Below, one piece after another: positions 23,956-33,568 of a stretch of DNA of 49,603 bases. A model generated the notes under the pieces. It made no database searches, was not told the DNA's origin, and was given only the letters and a program-made list of their open reading frames with translations. Each line of letters opens with the position of its first letter. The first letter of the stretch is position 1. Made by a program: the position numbers and the translations under genes. Source of the stretch: JBFHFS01 sp041583495 (GTDB lineage: Bacteria > Bacteroidota > Bacteroidia > Bacteroidales > Marinilabiliaceae); assembly GCA_041583495.1 (NCBI GenBank), contig JBFHFS010000036.1:1-49603 (forward strand), read 5' to 3'.

Positions 23956-25557
23956 GTGCCCGAAACTCGATATGTATTTGTTACCGGAGGCGTTGCCTCT
24001 TCATTGGGAAAAGGCATTATTTCAGCCTCTCTTGCCAAATTACTTCAATCCCGGGGCTACCGGGTAACCATTCAAAAGCTGGACCCCTATTTAAACGTAG
24101 ATCCAGGGACTCTTAATCCCTACGAACATGGCGAGTGTTTTGTAACCGAAGACGGAGCAGAAACAGACCTGGATCTGGGTCACTACGAGCGTTTTTTGAA
24201 TGTGCCTACTTCTCAGGCAAACAATGTTACCACCGGTCGCATTTATCAAAATGTCATCAACAAAGAGCGTCGGGGCGACTTCCTGGGCAAGACGGTTCAG
24301 ATTATCCCTCATGTTACCGATGAGATTAAGCGCAACATCAAACTATTGGGCAACAAGAAAAAATTTGATGTGGTAATCACCGAAATTGGCGGCACCGTGG
24401 GCGACATCGAGTCGCTGCCTTACATTGAGGCGGTACGTCAGTTAAAATGGGAACTTGGATCCCGCGCGGCAGTTATTCATCTCACCCTGGTTCCCTATTT
24501 GGCCGCCAGCGGGGAATTAAAAACCAAACCCACCCAACACTCTGTAAAGGCCTTACTTGAAGAGGGGGTGCAGCCTGACGTGCTGGTGTTGCGCACCGAA
24601 AGGAATCTGTCCAGCGACATTCGCAAAAAAGTGGCCCTGTTCTGTAACGTCGAAAACAGAGCCGTGATTCAGTCTATCGATGTATCCTCGATATACGAGG
24701 TACCCCTTAAAATGCAGGAAGAGGGGCTGGACGAGATAATCCTCGAAAAGCTCAAATTACCGGTAAACGGGAAGCCCGAACTGAAGGAATGGAAATCGTT
24801 CATTTCGAAGCTCCAGTCGGCCAAAAAGACGGTAAAAATTGGGCTCATTGGCAAATATGTTGAGTTGCCCGACGCATACAAATCCATTATTGAAGCGCTT
24901 ATTCACGCCTCTACCTACAACGACCGTAAAGCCGACATCCGCCTTATCCATTCGGAGCGACTAAGCCCCGACAACCTGGAGAACAAGCTGAAAGATCTGA
25001 ATGGGATTATTGTAGCCCCGGGATTTGGGGGCCGCGGCATAGAAGGTAAGATCCTGGCCACCAAATACGCCCGGGAAAACAACATCCCCTTTTTGGGGAT
25101 CTGTCTGGGAATGCAGTGTGCCGTGATTGAATTTGCCCGCGATGTGCTGCATCTCGAAAAGGCCAATTCGCGTGAGATTGACCATACGACCCCCCACGCG
25201 GTAATTGATTTGATGGAAGATCAGAAAAACGTGACAGACATGGGAGGAACCATGCGATTGGGGTCCTACGATTGTAAACTAAAAAAAGGCTCCAAAACCA
25301 TGGAGGCCTATAAAAAAGAGATGATCAGCGAACGTCACCGGCATCGGTATGAGTTCAACGACGAATACCTGGAGCAATTTGAGGCGGCCGGGATGATTGG
25401 AACGGGCTTTAACCCCGATACCGGCCTCCTGGAGATCATGGAGATTCCCGCACTCAAATGGTTTGTGGGGGTTCAGTTTCACCCGGAATACAGCAGTACT
25501 GTTATCAGACCACATCCCTTGTTTATGGCTTTTATTAAAGCGGCCATTAGCAATTAA
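23956..25557 (+). CDS. pyrG: CTP synthase
   Basis: Converts UTP to CTP using glutamine and ATP, the last step of pyrimidine nucleotide synthesis. 533 residues, full length. The synthase half starts YVFVTGGVASSLGKGI with the P-loop, followed by KLDPYLNVDPGTLNPYEHGE and TEIGGTVGDIES. The glutaminase half has the nucleophile Cys in GICLGMQCA and the His/Glu pair in VQFHPEY. Translation starts at GTG (23956), since no in-frame ATG precedes the TGG motif and family members begin at this point. yidC follows 180 bases downstream; that gap shows no clear gene. Confidence 0.97.
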   Translation: MPETRYVFVTGGVASSLGKGIISASLAKLLQSRGYRVTIQKLDPYLNVDPGTLNPYEHGECFVTEDGAETDLDLGHYERFLNVPTSQANNVTTGRIYQNVINKERRGDFLGKTVQIIPHVTDEIKRNIKLLGNKKKFDVVITEIGGTVGDIESLPYIEAVRQLKWELGSRAAVIHLTLVPYLAASGELKTKPTQHSVKALLEEGVQPDVLVLRTERNLSSDIRKKVALFCNVENRAVIQSIDVSSIYEVPLKMQEEGLDEIILEKLKLPVNGKPELKEWKSFISKLQSAKKTVKIGLIGKYVELPDAYKSIIEALIHASTYNDRKADIRLIHSERLSPDNLENKLKDLNGIIVAPGFGGRGIEGKILATKYARENNIPFLGICLGMQCAVIEFARDVLHLEKANSREIDHTTPHAVIDLMEDQKNVTDMGGTMRLGSYDCKLKKGSKTMEAYKKEMISERHRHRYEFNDEYLEQFEAAGMIGTGFNPDTGLLEIMEIPALKWFVGVQFHPEYSSTVIRPHPLFMAFIKAAISN

Positions 25558-25737
25558 AGCCAGATGGCGAACCTCCTTTTGCCGAGTTACGATGGCCCGG
25601 GAATAGCCCATTGGGGCCGGGTCCTCTGCAACGATTAAGCAAACAAAGGAAATTCATAAGATCGTTGACATAAGGGATCGTGAATTCAAGGGGCTGTTGA
25701 AAAAGATTTCACCAATATAAAATGATAAGAGAGTAAT

Positions 25738-27591
25738 ATGGATAAAAATTCAATAACCGGACTGGTATTAATCACCATCATTCTAGCCCTGTTCTGGTGG
25801 ATGAACAAGCCCTCAGCGGAAGAGATTGAGGCAAAAAAGAGAGCGCTTGACTCACTTCACCAGGTTGAACTGTTACAAGCTAAAGAGGCTGCCCTCCAGG
25901 CTGCCCAGCAAAGCAAAACGGTAACCACCGAAGAGATTTCCAAAAAAGCCATTGCCGACAGCCTCCAAAATCAATCAGCAGGCATACTGGCCCCGTTCAC
26001 GAATGGAACCCAAAAGCTGGTGACCCTCGAGAACAATTTAATAAAGGTGACTTTTTCCAATAAAGGAGGACGCGTCTATTCGGTGGAGATCAAGGACTAC
26101 AAAACCTTCGACGGCCAGCCGTTGGTTCTATTTAACGGGGACGATAACCGCTTTGGGTTCGTCTTTACCTATAACACCCGGATCTTCAGCACCAACGACC
26201 TCTTCTTTAACATAAAGAGCCAAACGGATAAAAGCATTGATTTTGAAATAGCCGGCACCGACGATCAATCGCTCACCTTCAGCTACAAGCTTAACGACAA
26301 CACCTACATGGTGGACCATGAGATTGCCTCCAATAACCTGGGTAGTATCTTTGCCACAGCTCGAGGGGCTCTCGACATAGAGTGGACTCAGGAGATGCCT
26401 GCCCAGGAAAAAGGTCGTGACTCAGAGCGGCAATACTCGGGGATTTACTACAAATATTTCGAGGATGAAGTGGACTGGCTTTCTACGGCCAAAAACGATG
26501 AAGAGGATCTGCGCACCAAGCTTAAATGGATCGCCTTTAAAGACCAATTCTTTTCGTCGGTATTTATTGCCAAGGATGCCTTAGCCAGTGGGTTTGTCTC
26601 CACCGAGGTGGGAGACGATACCACTCCTTATATTCGATTGAACAAAGCGGAGACCTCCGTGCCTTACGACTTCAACCGAAACGACAAAGTGAATTTTAGG
26701 TTTTTCTTCGGCCCCAATCACTTCTACACCCTGCGCAAGCACAAGGATTTAGAGCTCGAAAAATTAATTCCCCTGGGATGGGGCATCTTTGGATGGATCA
26801 ACCGTTTTGCCGTTATCCCCGTCTTCAACTTCCTGGAAGGCTTTATCGCAAGCTATGGAATCATCATCCTTCTGCTCACCCTTCTTATCAAGCTGGTTCT
26901 CTTCCCGCTCACCTACAAGTCGTACATGTCGACGGCCAAAATGCGGGCACTGAAACCACAAATCGACGAGATCAACGAGCGCATACCCAAAGACAAAGCC
27001 ATGGAGCGCCAGCAGGCCACCATGGGGCTATATCGAAAAGCGGGTGTAAACCCGATGGGAGGCTGTCTGCCGATGTTGCTTCAGATGCCTATTCTGATAG
27101 CCATGTTCCGGTTCTTCCCTGCCTCCATTGAGTTACGGCAGGAGAGCTTCCTTTGGGCCACCGACCTGTCGACATACGATTCCATTCTGACTTTACCATG
27201 GAAAATTCCCTTTTACGGGGACCATGTGAGTCTCTTCTGTTTACTGATGTCCATCACCAACGTGGTTTACACACACATGAATCAGGAGATGACCCAGTCG
27301 TCGCAGCAAATGCCGGGCATGAAGGGAATGATGTATATGATGCCGGTAATGTTCCTGTTCTTCTTCAACAACTATGCATCGGGCCTCAGCTATTATTATT
27401 TCGTCTCAACACTTATCACCATTGCTCAAACCCTTCTGATTCGCAACTTCGTTGACGAAAAAGCCCTTTTGGCCAAACTCAAAGCCCACCAGAAGAAACC
27501 TGTTAAGAAGTCAAGCTTCCAGGCCCGCCTGGAAAACATGGCCAAGCAACAGCAGCAGCTGAAGAAAGGTGGTCAGTCGCGTAAGAAATAA
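25738..27591 (+). CDS. yidC: Membrane protein insertase YidC
   Basis: Inserts and folds inner-membrane proteins alone or with SecYEG. 617 residues. The first helix (about 5-22) is followed by a Lys/Glu-rich stretch and the large periplasmic beta-supersandwich (residues about 90-340). The conserved insertase core of five helices begins near 355 (FGWINRFAVIPVFNFLEG) and includes the cytoplasmic helical hairpin (TYKSYMSTAKMRALKPQIDEI-like region) and the GGCLPMLLQMPILIAMF segment. The tail is basic with KKPVKK and GGQSRKK, typical of ribosome contact. Order pyrG-yidC is common in Bacteroidota. Confidence 0.96.
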   Translation: MDKNSITGLVLITIILALFWWMNKPSAEEIEAKKRALDSLHQVELLQAKEAALQAAQQSKTVTTEEISKKAIADSLQNQSAGILAPFTNGTQKLVTLENNLIKVTFSNKGGRVYSVEIKDYKTFDGQPLVLFNGDDNRFGFVFTYNTRIFSTNDLFFNIKSQTDKSIDFEIAGTDDQSLTFSYKLNDNTYMVDHEIASNNLGSIFATARGALDIEWTQEMPAQEKGRDSERQYSGIYYKYFEDEVDWLSTAKNDEEDLRTKLKWIAFKDQFFSSVFIAKDALASGFVSTEVGDDTTPYIRLNKAETSVPYDFNRNDKVNFRFFFGPNHFYTLRKHKDLELEKLIPLGWGIFGWINRFAVIPVFNFLEGFIASYGIIILLLTLLIKLVLFPLTYKSYMSTAKMRALKPQIDEINERIPKDKAMERQQATMGLYRKAGVNPMGGCLPMLLQMPILIAMFRFFPASIELRQESFLWATDLSTYDSILTLPWKIPFYGDHVSLFCLLMSITNVVYTHMNQEMTQSSQQMPGMKGMMYMMPVMFLFFFNNYASGLSYYYFVSTLITIAQTLLIRNFVDEKALLAKLKAHQKKPVKKSSFQARLENMAKQQQQLKKGGQSRKK

Positions 27592-27704
27592 GCATCGGGC
27601 AAAAGATTTCCTCTTAAGGATTTCTATTCGCTCAACTGTAAATACAACTGCAATTCTCACAAATGGAGAATGAGATATTTCTCACGCTTTATTTTTTTCT
27701 CCTC

Positions 27705-27738
27705 AAAAAAAGCGCCGCACTTACGGCGCTTTTTTTTT
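27705..27738. terminator. Strong bidirectional terminator after yidC
   Basis: AAAAAAAGCGCCG at 27705-27717 pairs with CGGCGCTTTTTTT around a six-base loop, with T runs on both strands. Confidence 0.9.
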
Positions 27739-27967
27739 ATGGATTCTGCTCTCAACCTTCAAACCGCAGGTGTTTCACCATAAAACAACAGGAGGACACA
27801 ACTACGAAAGGGTCAATCGTTTTGCCCGCCTTTTTATGCTCCCCCCTTGCATTAAGTTCCAATTCGGATTAAATTGGATAAGATACAGCTAATATCCTAT
27901 CCCAATCTTACCTGTTTCACCCCATTGGGGTACTGCCCTTTTTTTTAAAATAGCGAAAACACCCAGG
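27739..27967. other. Intergenic region before the alpha/beta hydrolase, with an imperfect palindrome
   Basis: About 230 bases without a gene. At 27873-27906 the arms ATTGGATAAGATA and TATCCTATCCCAAT form an imperfect inverted repeat (one bulge, one mismatch), centred about 78 bases upstream of the hydrolase start; it could be an operator. No consensus -7 element was found. Confidence 0.35.
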
Positions 27968-29167
27968 ATGAAGATGAGCCACCTAAGAAAGCAAGAGTTC
28001 AAGTTTCCGGTTGGTTATAAAAGTTTTCATAAAAGGCAGCTCTTCAATTTTCAGCTTAACCGACCCTATTCCTTTGGCTATGGGCGGTTCAACGATTTGA
28101 AAGAGGCTGGTCTGAAGATAAAGACCTTTGGAGACTGGAAAAATGAAATGCAAAATCAGGCGGATAAGGCCGTTGCGGAAGAAAGATGGCTGAATGCAGC
28201 CTTCTATTACAGGGCTGCCGAATTCTACACCAAAACGTCCCAACCCGAAAAAGAAATACTTTACAACCACTTCGTCCAACTTTTTTACGACAGGATAATA
28301 AGACCCGAAGTAGAAACGCACAAAGTCCCTTATGAAAAAGGCTTTTTGCCTGCCCTGAGGGTTCCACCCAAAAACCACAAAAAGGGAGCGCTTGTTATTC
28401 ATGGGGGGTTTGACTCCCTAATTGAAGAATTTTACTCCATAATGATCTATTTTTCCAATCAGGGATATGATGTTATAGGATTTGAAGGTCCCGGACAAGG
28501 CGGGGCCCTTAGGTTATATGGGTTACCCATAACTTACGAATGGGAAAAGCCGCTTAAAGCCATTCTGGATTATTTTAAGGTGGAAGAGGCCACGCTTTTA
28601 GGCCTTTCCATGGGTGGATGGCTTTGCCTGAGAGCATCGGCCTTTGAACCCCGGATAAAACGGGTAATTGCTTCAGGCCATGCCATTGACTATCTGAAAA
28701 GCATGAATCCACTATTGCGAACAGTCCATCTATGGTGTATGGATCATTGTCGGAAATTCATGGATCGAATGGCAACATTAAAATTTGAAAAGAGAGAAGG
28801 CATGGGCTCCTGGCTGGTGGATCATTTAAAATTCATAACCCAAAAGACAAAGCCCCTGGATGCCATGGAATTTTATTTGGAGCTAAACGAACAGAATATT
28901 CATTCAGAACGCGTTAAACAGGATGTGCTCTTGCTGACCGGAAGAAAGGACCATTTTATTCCTTTTAAAATGCACCCGATGCAGGTAAGGGCACTGGTGA
29001 ATGCCCAATCGGTAACCGACCGTGTGTTTTCAGAAGCTGAGCAAGCCCATAACCACTGCCAAATTGGAAATATACCACTGGCTCTGGAAACAATGACCGG
29101 TTGGATTGAGAAAAAAACAAATGGTGCGCCTCGTCCTAATACCGCCCAAACACCTTCACCATTTTAA
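27968..29167 (+). CDS. Alpha/beta hydrolase, FrsA/DUF1100-like
   Basis: A 399-residue cytoplasmic hydrolase with an N-terminal helical region (about 1-125) and a C-terminal alpha/beta fold. The nucleophile is Ser214 in GLSMGG; the oxyanion-side motif is VIHGGFDS (about 143-150); the probable acid is Asp in TGRKDHFIPF and the His lies in AEQAHNHCQIG. The helical front half and this motif order recall FrsA-like esterases and dihydroxypseudooxynicotine hydrolase relatives that act on C-C or ester bonds; the substrate is unknown. No signal peptide. The end overlaps malQ on the other strand by 32 bases. Confidence 0.8.
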   Translation: MKMSHLRKQEFKFPVGYKSFHKRQLFNFQLNRPYSFGYGRFNDLKEAGLKIKTFGDWKNEMQNQADKAVAEERWLNAAFYYRAAEFYTKTSQPEKEILYNHFVQLFYDRIIRPEVETHKVPYEKGFLPALRVPPKNHKKGALVIHGGFDSLIEEFYSIMIYFSNQGYDVIGFEGPGQGGALRLYGLPITYEWEKPLKAILDYFKVEEATLLGLSMGGWLCLRASAFEPRIKRVIASGHAIDYLKSMNPLLRTVHLWCMDHCRKFMDRMATLKFEKREGMGSWLVDHLKFITQKTKPLDAMEFYLELNEQNIHSERVKQDVLLLTGRKDHFIPFKMHPMQVRALVNAQSVTDRVFSEAEQAHNHCQIGNIPLALETMTGWIEKKTNGAPRPNTAQTPSPF

Positions 29168-31067
29168 GGATTTGTTTTCTCAGTTTGGGCGTCACTTGAT
29201 CGGGTTTCATCCGCCACCGCCAATTGCCATTAGTGGTTGCCGGAAAATTCATCCGGCTCTGCTCATCCAATGCCAACCAGTCCTGCATGGGAATAACCGA
29301 CAATTTAGCAGTAGAGGCATAGGCTACACGAATCATCTCCCGGCAACAATTCTTTTGGGTCAACTTCAGTCCCGTAAATTGCTTAAATCGTTTGATGGTT
29401 GCCTTTCCGGCTTCGTGCCGAAACCACCCTTTCACCGTATTGTTGTCGTGGGTTCCGGTGTAGACGATACTGTTATAGGTATGATTACAAGGGGCATGAT
29501 CAAGGAAGGGCATGTTCTCGTCAAATCCGAACTGGATCACCTTCATCCCAGGCAATGCATACCGGTCTCTCAAATGGAAAACATCCTGGTCTATTTTGCC
29601 CAGATCTTCAGCCACAAAGGGCATTTGGGGGAATGACTTTTGGATCGCATCAAACAGGCTGAAGCCCGGACCCTTTATCCATTTCCCATTGATGGCTGTT
29701 TCCGACTGGGCGGGCACTTCCCAAAAAGCTGAAAATCCCCTGAAATGATCGAGCCTCAATAAATCGAACCATTCCAGATTCTTCCCGATACGTCTCAGCC
29801 ACCAATCGTACCCACTCTCTTCCATGACTTTCCAATCGAACAGAGGCATGCCCCACAACTGGCCATTCTCGTTAAAATAGTCAGGAGGAACCCCGGCCAC
29901 AGCCTCCATTGATTTATCAGGCTTTAACCTGAACAGTTCAGGATGAGCCCAAACATCGGCACTATGGTAACTAATGTAAATGGGCATATCGCCAACAATA
30001 TCCACTCCCCGTTGGTTGGCATGCTCTTTTAATGACTGCCACTGCTCACTGAATATGAACTGCTGAAAAGCAACCTCCTCTATGGGCTCTTGATGGTGCA
30101 GGATCCATTGATTCAGGAGAATTTCCTCTCTGAGACGGTAAGCTTTGGGCCATCGTTGCCAGTTGGGTTCGTTGAATTGTTTACTCAGAATCACAAACAG
30201 GGCAAAATCCATCAACCAAAAGCCCTCTTTCTTTTGAAATATTTCGAACCTTTTTTGTAGTTCCTCGTCCCGACCTTTTTTGAAATTCACCCATGCCTTT
30301 TTCAAGAAAAAACTTTTGGCCTTTTCGGCATTTAAAAAATCGGCCTTATCACTTGGTTCTAAATTAAATAGAGAGAGTTCTTCTTCCTCCAACAACCCCA
30401 TCTCTGCCAGGCCCACAGGATCCACAAAAGAAATGTTTCCGGCAAAGGCCGAAAAAGAACTGTAAGGAGAGAAGTCCACTAAGGAATCGGTCACACTCAA
30501 GGGAAGTATCTGCCAGTATCGCTGGCCTGTGGCCTGCAAAAAATCGATGAAGGCTTTGGCACCGGGGCCAAAATCCCCTATTCCATAATCTCCGGGAAGA
30601 GAAGACACATGCATCAACACCCCGGCTCTTCGGGCGGGCTGAAAAGGAAGTCCCTTTAGGCAACCCAGAGGTACATTTTCGAACAGGTCCCTTACATCAA
30701 GCGAACCGGTTGTTTTTATGGTCTCCTTAGTCAGTTGATCTTCCCACTTGCAGGGGGCCAAAGGGGGCACCTCAATATAAGTGTCGGCCCAATCCACTCC
30801 TTCACTCCCCTCCCGAGGATATAAAGGCCACGCCACGATTTGATGATCGTCGCGGTGAGCGAAATAAAATGCAACCAACTTATCTTTTTGCCTTCCCCTC
30901 ACATTCAATGGGATGTAACTCTTCTTAAGGAACCCGGAAAGAGCGTCCAACAATTTGGCATCCACGCTCCGAGTCTTAAGATAAGGGATCACTTCCTCAT
31001 TAAAACTCTCAAGAATTTCTCTTTTGCTCTTCAGAGGAGTAGTACCTCCCGCTTGATCTTTATCCAT
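29136..31067 (-). CDS. malQ: 4-alpha-glucanotransferase with N-terminal extension
   Basis: A GH77 amylomaltase that moves maltosyl or longer units between alpha-1,4-glucans in the cytoplasm. The GH77 part covers residues about 145-643, the normal length of MalQ, starting RRAGVLMHVSSLPGDYGIGDFG-like. Catalytic motifs are RLDHFRGF (nucleophile Asp), FVAEDLG (acid Glu) and TGTHDNN (third Asp). The first 140 residues are an added region: helical up to about 50, then a beta-like stretch with YIPLNVRGRQKDKLVAFYF. I do not recognise it. TATGTTTG on the minus strand at 31094-31087 is a likely -7 element. It is divergent from glgX, so both may answer to one signal. Confidence 0.92.
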   Translation of the reverse strand: MDKDQAGGTTPLKSKREILESFNEEVIPYLKTRSVDAKLLDALSGFLKKSYIPLNVRGRQKDKLVAFYFAHRDDHQIVAWPLYPREGSEGVDWADTYIEVPPLAPCKWEDQLTKETIKTTGSLDVRDLFENVPLGCLKGLPFQPARRAGVLMHVSSLPGDYGIGDFGPGAKAFIDFLQATGQRYWQILPLSVTDSLVDFSPYSSFSAFAGNISFVDPVGLAEMGLLEEEELSLFNLEPSDKADFLNAEKAKSFFLKKAWVNFKKGRDEELQKRFEIFQKKEGFWLMDFALFVILSKQFNEPNWQRWPKAYRLREEILLNQWILHHQEPIEEVAFQQFIFSEQWQSLKEHANQRGVDIVGDMPIYISYHSADVWAHPELFRLKPDKSMEAVAGVPPDYFNENGQLWGMPLFDWKVMEESGYDWWLRRIGKNLEWFDLLRLDHFRGFSAFWEVPAQSETAINGKWIKGPGFSLFDAIQKSFPQMPFVAEDLGKIDQDVFHLRDRYALPGMKVIQFGFDENMPFLDHAPCNHTYNSIVYTGTHDNNTVKGWFRHEAGKATIKRFKQFTGLKLTQKNCCREMIRVAYASTAKLSVIPMQDWLALDEQSRMNFPATTNGNWRWRMKPDQVTPKLRKQILKMVKVFGRY

Positions 31068-31086
31068 GTTTTATCTAATTCTTTTA

Positions 31087-31173
31087 CAAACATACTAATT
31101 CCCCGCAAACCAACACGATGGACTTCATCGCGGAAGCAAGGATTTTCCAAGTCCCTTAATTTTGTTATTTTTG
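31087..31173. promoter_or_regulatory. Divergent malQ / glgX promoter region
   Basis: Leftward TATGTTTG (31094-31087) lies 20 bases before the malQ ATG. Rightward TATTTTTG (31166-31173) could serve glgX with a leader of about 170 bases. Neither has a well-placed -33. No operator palindrome stands out. Confidence 0.45.
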
Positions 31174-31351
31174 ATGACCCTGCTATGGAACTTTCATGCG
31201 GTCCATTGGGATGGGAAAACAAGAGGCCAAAAAGCCAGTCTGATACCACCCCTTGCCCCCATCCTTACAGGAATCCATCACGTTGGAAAAAGTTCTAACC
31301 AGTTAGTTCACTGACTCTCCGGAGCATTCCAAAAATTAAACTGTTCTTTGA

Positions 31352-33496
31352 ATGGAAAAATACAATGGTCCGGTACTACCGGGAAAACCCTACCCACTGG
31401 GAGCCACCATGGATGAACATGGTGTTAATTTTGCCATTTTCAGCCAGCATGCCACAGGTGTGAGGCTTTGTTTATTCAATCAACTTCATGATCACCCGGA
31501 ATATGCACAGGTAGATTTTCAGGAAGTAACCGACTACGTTTGGCACGCTTACCTGCCGGGACTCAAAGCCGGGCAGCTTTATGGCTACCGGGTAGAAGGT
31601 CCATTCCAACCCGAAAATGGGTTTCGCTTTAATTCTCAGAAACTATTGGTCGATCCTTATGCCAAAGCCATTGGGGGAAGAATTGAGGTGTGCGAAAGCA
31701 TGCTCGACTATTCATTTACCGGGGAAGGCGCCAACAAGTCCTTAAAAATAAATGAAACCGACAGTGCTCCATGCATGCCTAAAGGGGTCGTTCTGGATCC
31801 GCAATTTAACTGGGAGGGCGTAAAGAAGCCGGAGACCCCCATGCACGATTCCATCATTTACGAATTAAATGTGAAGGGGTTTACCGCCACCCATCCCGAA
31901 GTCCCCACTGAAGAGCGGGGAACATTTAAAGGGCTGGCTCACCCTAAAATAATCAACTATTTTAAGGAATTGGGTGTCACCGCCATTGAGTTGATGCCCA
32001 TCCACCAGTTTGTTCACAATAAATTTTTACTAAGTCATAATCTCACCAACTACTGGGGCTACGATTCCATCGGCTATTTTGCACCCCATGCCCCATACAG
32101 CTCATCGGGCGTTGCCGGAGAACAGGTGAGAGAGTTCAAAGAGATGGTGAAAGCCTATCACCGTGCAGGTCTTGAGGTGATACTGGATGTGGTTTACAAT
32201 CATACCGGCGAGGGCGACCATCTGGGCCCCACCCTTTCGTTCAGGGGCATCGACAACCTCAATTATTACCGGTTAAACCCTAAAAAGCCCTATCTGTACA
32301 AGGATTATACAGGAACCGGCAATACCCTGAATATGGTGAGCAGCCGCTCGTTGCAACTGGTGATGGACAGCCTTCGATACTGGGCCAGCCAAATGCAGGT
32401 GGATGGCTTTCGGTTCGACCTGGCATCGGCACTGGCCAGAGGACTCTACGATGTGGGTAAGCTCTCCACCTTTTTAGACACCATTCATCAGGACCCCATC
32501 ATATCCCGGGTAAAACTCATTGCCGAACCCTGGGATCTTGGCAAAGGGGGCTATCAGGTGGGTAACTTCCCTGTTTTGTGGGCCGAGTGGAACGGCAAAT
32601 ACCGCGATTCGGTGCGCCAATTCTGGCGGGGAGACGAAAGCCAGGTGAGTGAGTTGGCCTTTCGGCTTAGTGGCAGCAGTGATCTTTACCAGGACAACGG
32701 GAAACAACCCTCTGCGAGCATTAATTTCATTACCGCCCACGATGGTTTCACCCTGCACGACCTGGTGAGCTATAATAAGAAATACAATGCAGCCAATAAC
32801 GAGAAGAACAACGACGGGGAGAATTTTAACATCAGCTGGAACAGCGGGGTCGAAGGCCCCACCAACGATGAAAAAATTATTGCTCTGCGTGAGAAAAGAA
32901 AAAGAAGTTTCTTAAGTACCCTCCTTCTGAGTCAGGGGGTGCCGATGATCAGTCATGGCGATGAATATGGCCGCACTCAATCGGGCAACAACAATGCCTA
33001 CTGTCAGGACAATGAGCTGGCCTGGATGAATTGGGACTGGGATGACAACCAACAGAAGTTGTTCGACTTTACAAAAAAACTTATTGCCATCCGCCAAAAA
33101 CATAAAATAACCCACCGGCGAAGATACTTCAAAAACAGACCCATACACGGGGAAGGGATTAAAGATATCCGATGGCTCAACACCCGGGGAAAGGACATGA
33201 GCCAGGAAGAGTGGGACACAAGCTTTATCCGCATAATGGGCATGTTGCTCAACGGGAAGCTGATGAACGAGATGGATGAAAGCGGCAACATGCTCAGTGA
33301 CGACATCCTGCTGGTGCTGGTAAACAGTTTTTGGGAACCGGCCATCTTTACTCTTCCCAACGATGACCTGAACCAGGATTGGGAAGTATTAATCGACACC
33401 TCAAAAGAGGAGATTACGGAACCGCATAACCATGTAAAAGAGCGTTACGAAATTCAGGGCCGGTCTCTGGTGCTGCTGAAGATGATCAGCAAATAG
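31352..33496 (+). CDS. glgX: Glycogen debranching enzyme GlgX
   Basis: A GH13 isoamylase-type enzyme that cuts alpha-1,6 branches in glycogen limit dextrin, 714 residues. The N-terminal CBM48 domain begins near GKPYPLGATMDEHGVNFAIFS. The barrel contains the four GH13 regions: DVVYNHTGEG, DGFRFDLASAL (nucleophile Asp), LIAEPWD (acid Glu) and FITAHDGFTLHDLV (third Asp). The NNEKNNDGENFNISWN stretch is typical of GlgX. With malQ it can trim and debranch storage glucan. The start is the ATG 15 bases after ATTAAACTG; the ribosome site is weak as usual in this phylum. Confidence 0.93.
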   Translation: MEKYNGPVLPGKPYPLGATMDEHGVNFAIFSQHATGVRLCLFNQLHDHPEYAQVDFQEVTDYVWHAYLPGLKAGQLYGYRVEGPFQPENGFRFNSQKLLVDPYAKAIGGRIEVCESMLDYSFTGEGANKSLKINETDSAPCMPKGVVLDPQFNWEGVKKPETPMHDSIIYELNVKGFTATHPEVPTEERGTFKGLAHPKIINYFKELGVTAIELMPIHQFVHNKFLLSHNLTNYWGYDSIGYFAPHAPYSSSGVAGEQVREFKEMVKAYHRAGLEVILDVVYNHTGEGDHLGPTLSFRGIDNLNYYRLNPKKPYLYKDYTGTGNTLNMVSSRSLQLVMDSLRYWASQMQVDGFRFDLASALARGLYDVGKLSTFLDTIHQDPIISRVKLIAEPWDLGKGGYQVGNFPVLWAEWNGKYRDSVRQFWRGDESQVSELAFRLSGSSDLYQDNGKQPSASINFITAHDGFTLHDLVSYNKKYNAANNEKNNDGENFNISWNSGVEGPTNDEKIIALREKRKRSFLSTLLLSQGVPMISHGDEYGRTQSGNNNAYCQDNELAWMNWDWDDNQQKLFDFTKKLIAIRQKHKITHRRRYFKNRPIHGEGIKDIRWLNTRGKDMSQEEWDTSFIRIMGMLLNGKLMNEMDESGNMLSDDILLVLVNSFWEPAIFTLPNDDLNQDWEVLIDTSKEEITEPHNHVKERYEIQGRSLVLLKMISK

Positions 33497-33526
33497 TTGG
33501 TTCGTCCTACCTACGAGTTGAAAAAA

Positions 33527-33556
33527 TATAAGGCAGAGAATGCCCCCTGCCTTATA
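33527..33556 (-). terminator. Terminator between glgX and the DUF1566 lipoprotein
   Basis: TATAAGGCAG (33527-33536) and CTGCCTTATA (33547-33556) form a perfect 10-bp hairpin with a 10-base loop. On the minus strand it is followed by a T run (33526-33521), so it fits termination of the leftward lipoprotein gene and may also stop glgX readthrough. Confidence 0.7.
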
Positions 33557-33568
33557 ATACATTACAAC

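Noticed and set aside
27873..27906. Imperfect palindrome as a defined operator
   Set aside because: One bulge and one mismatch and no nearby regulator gene; recorded only as part of the intergenic region.
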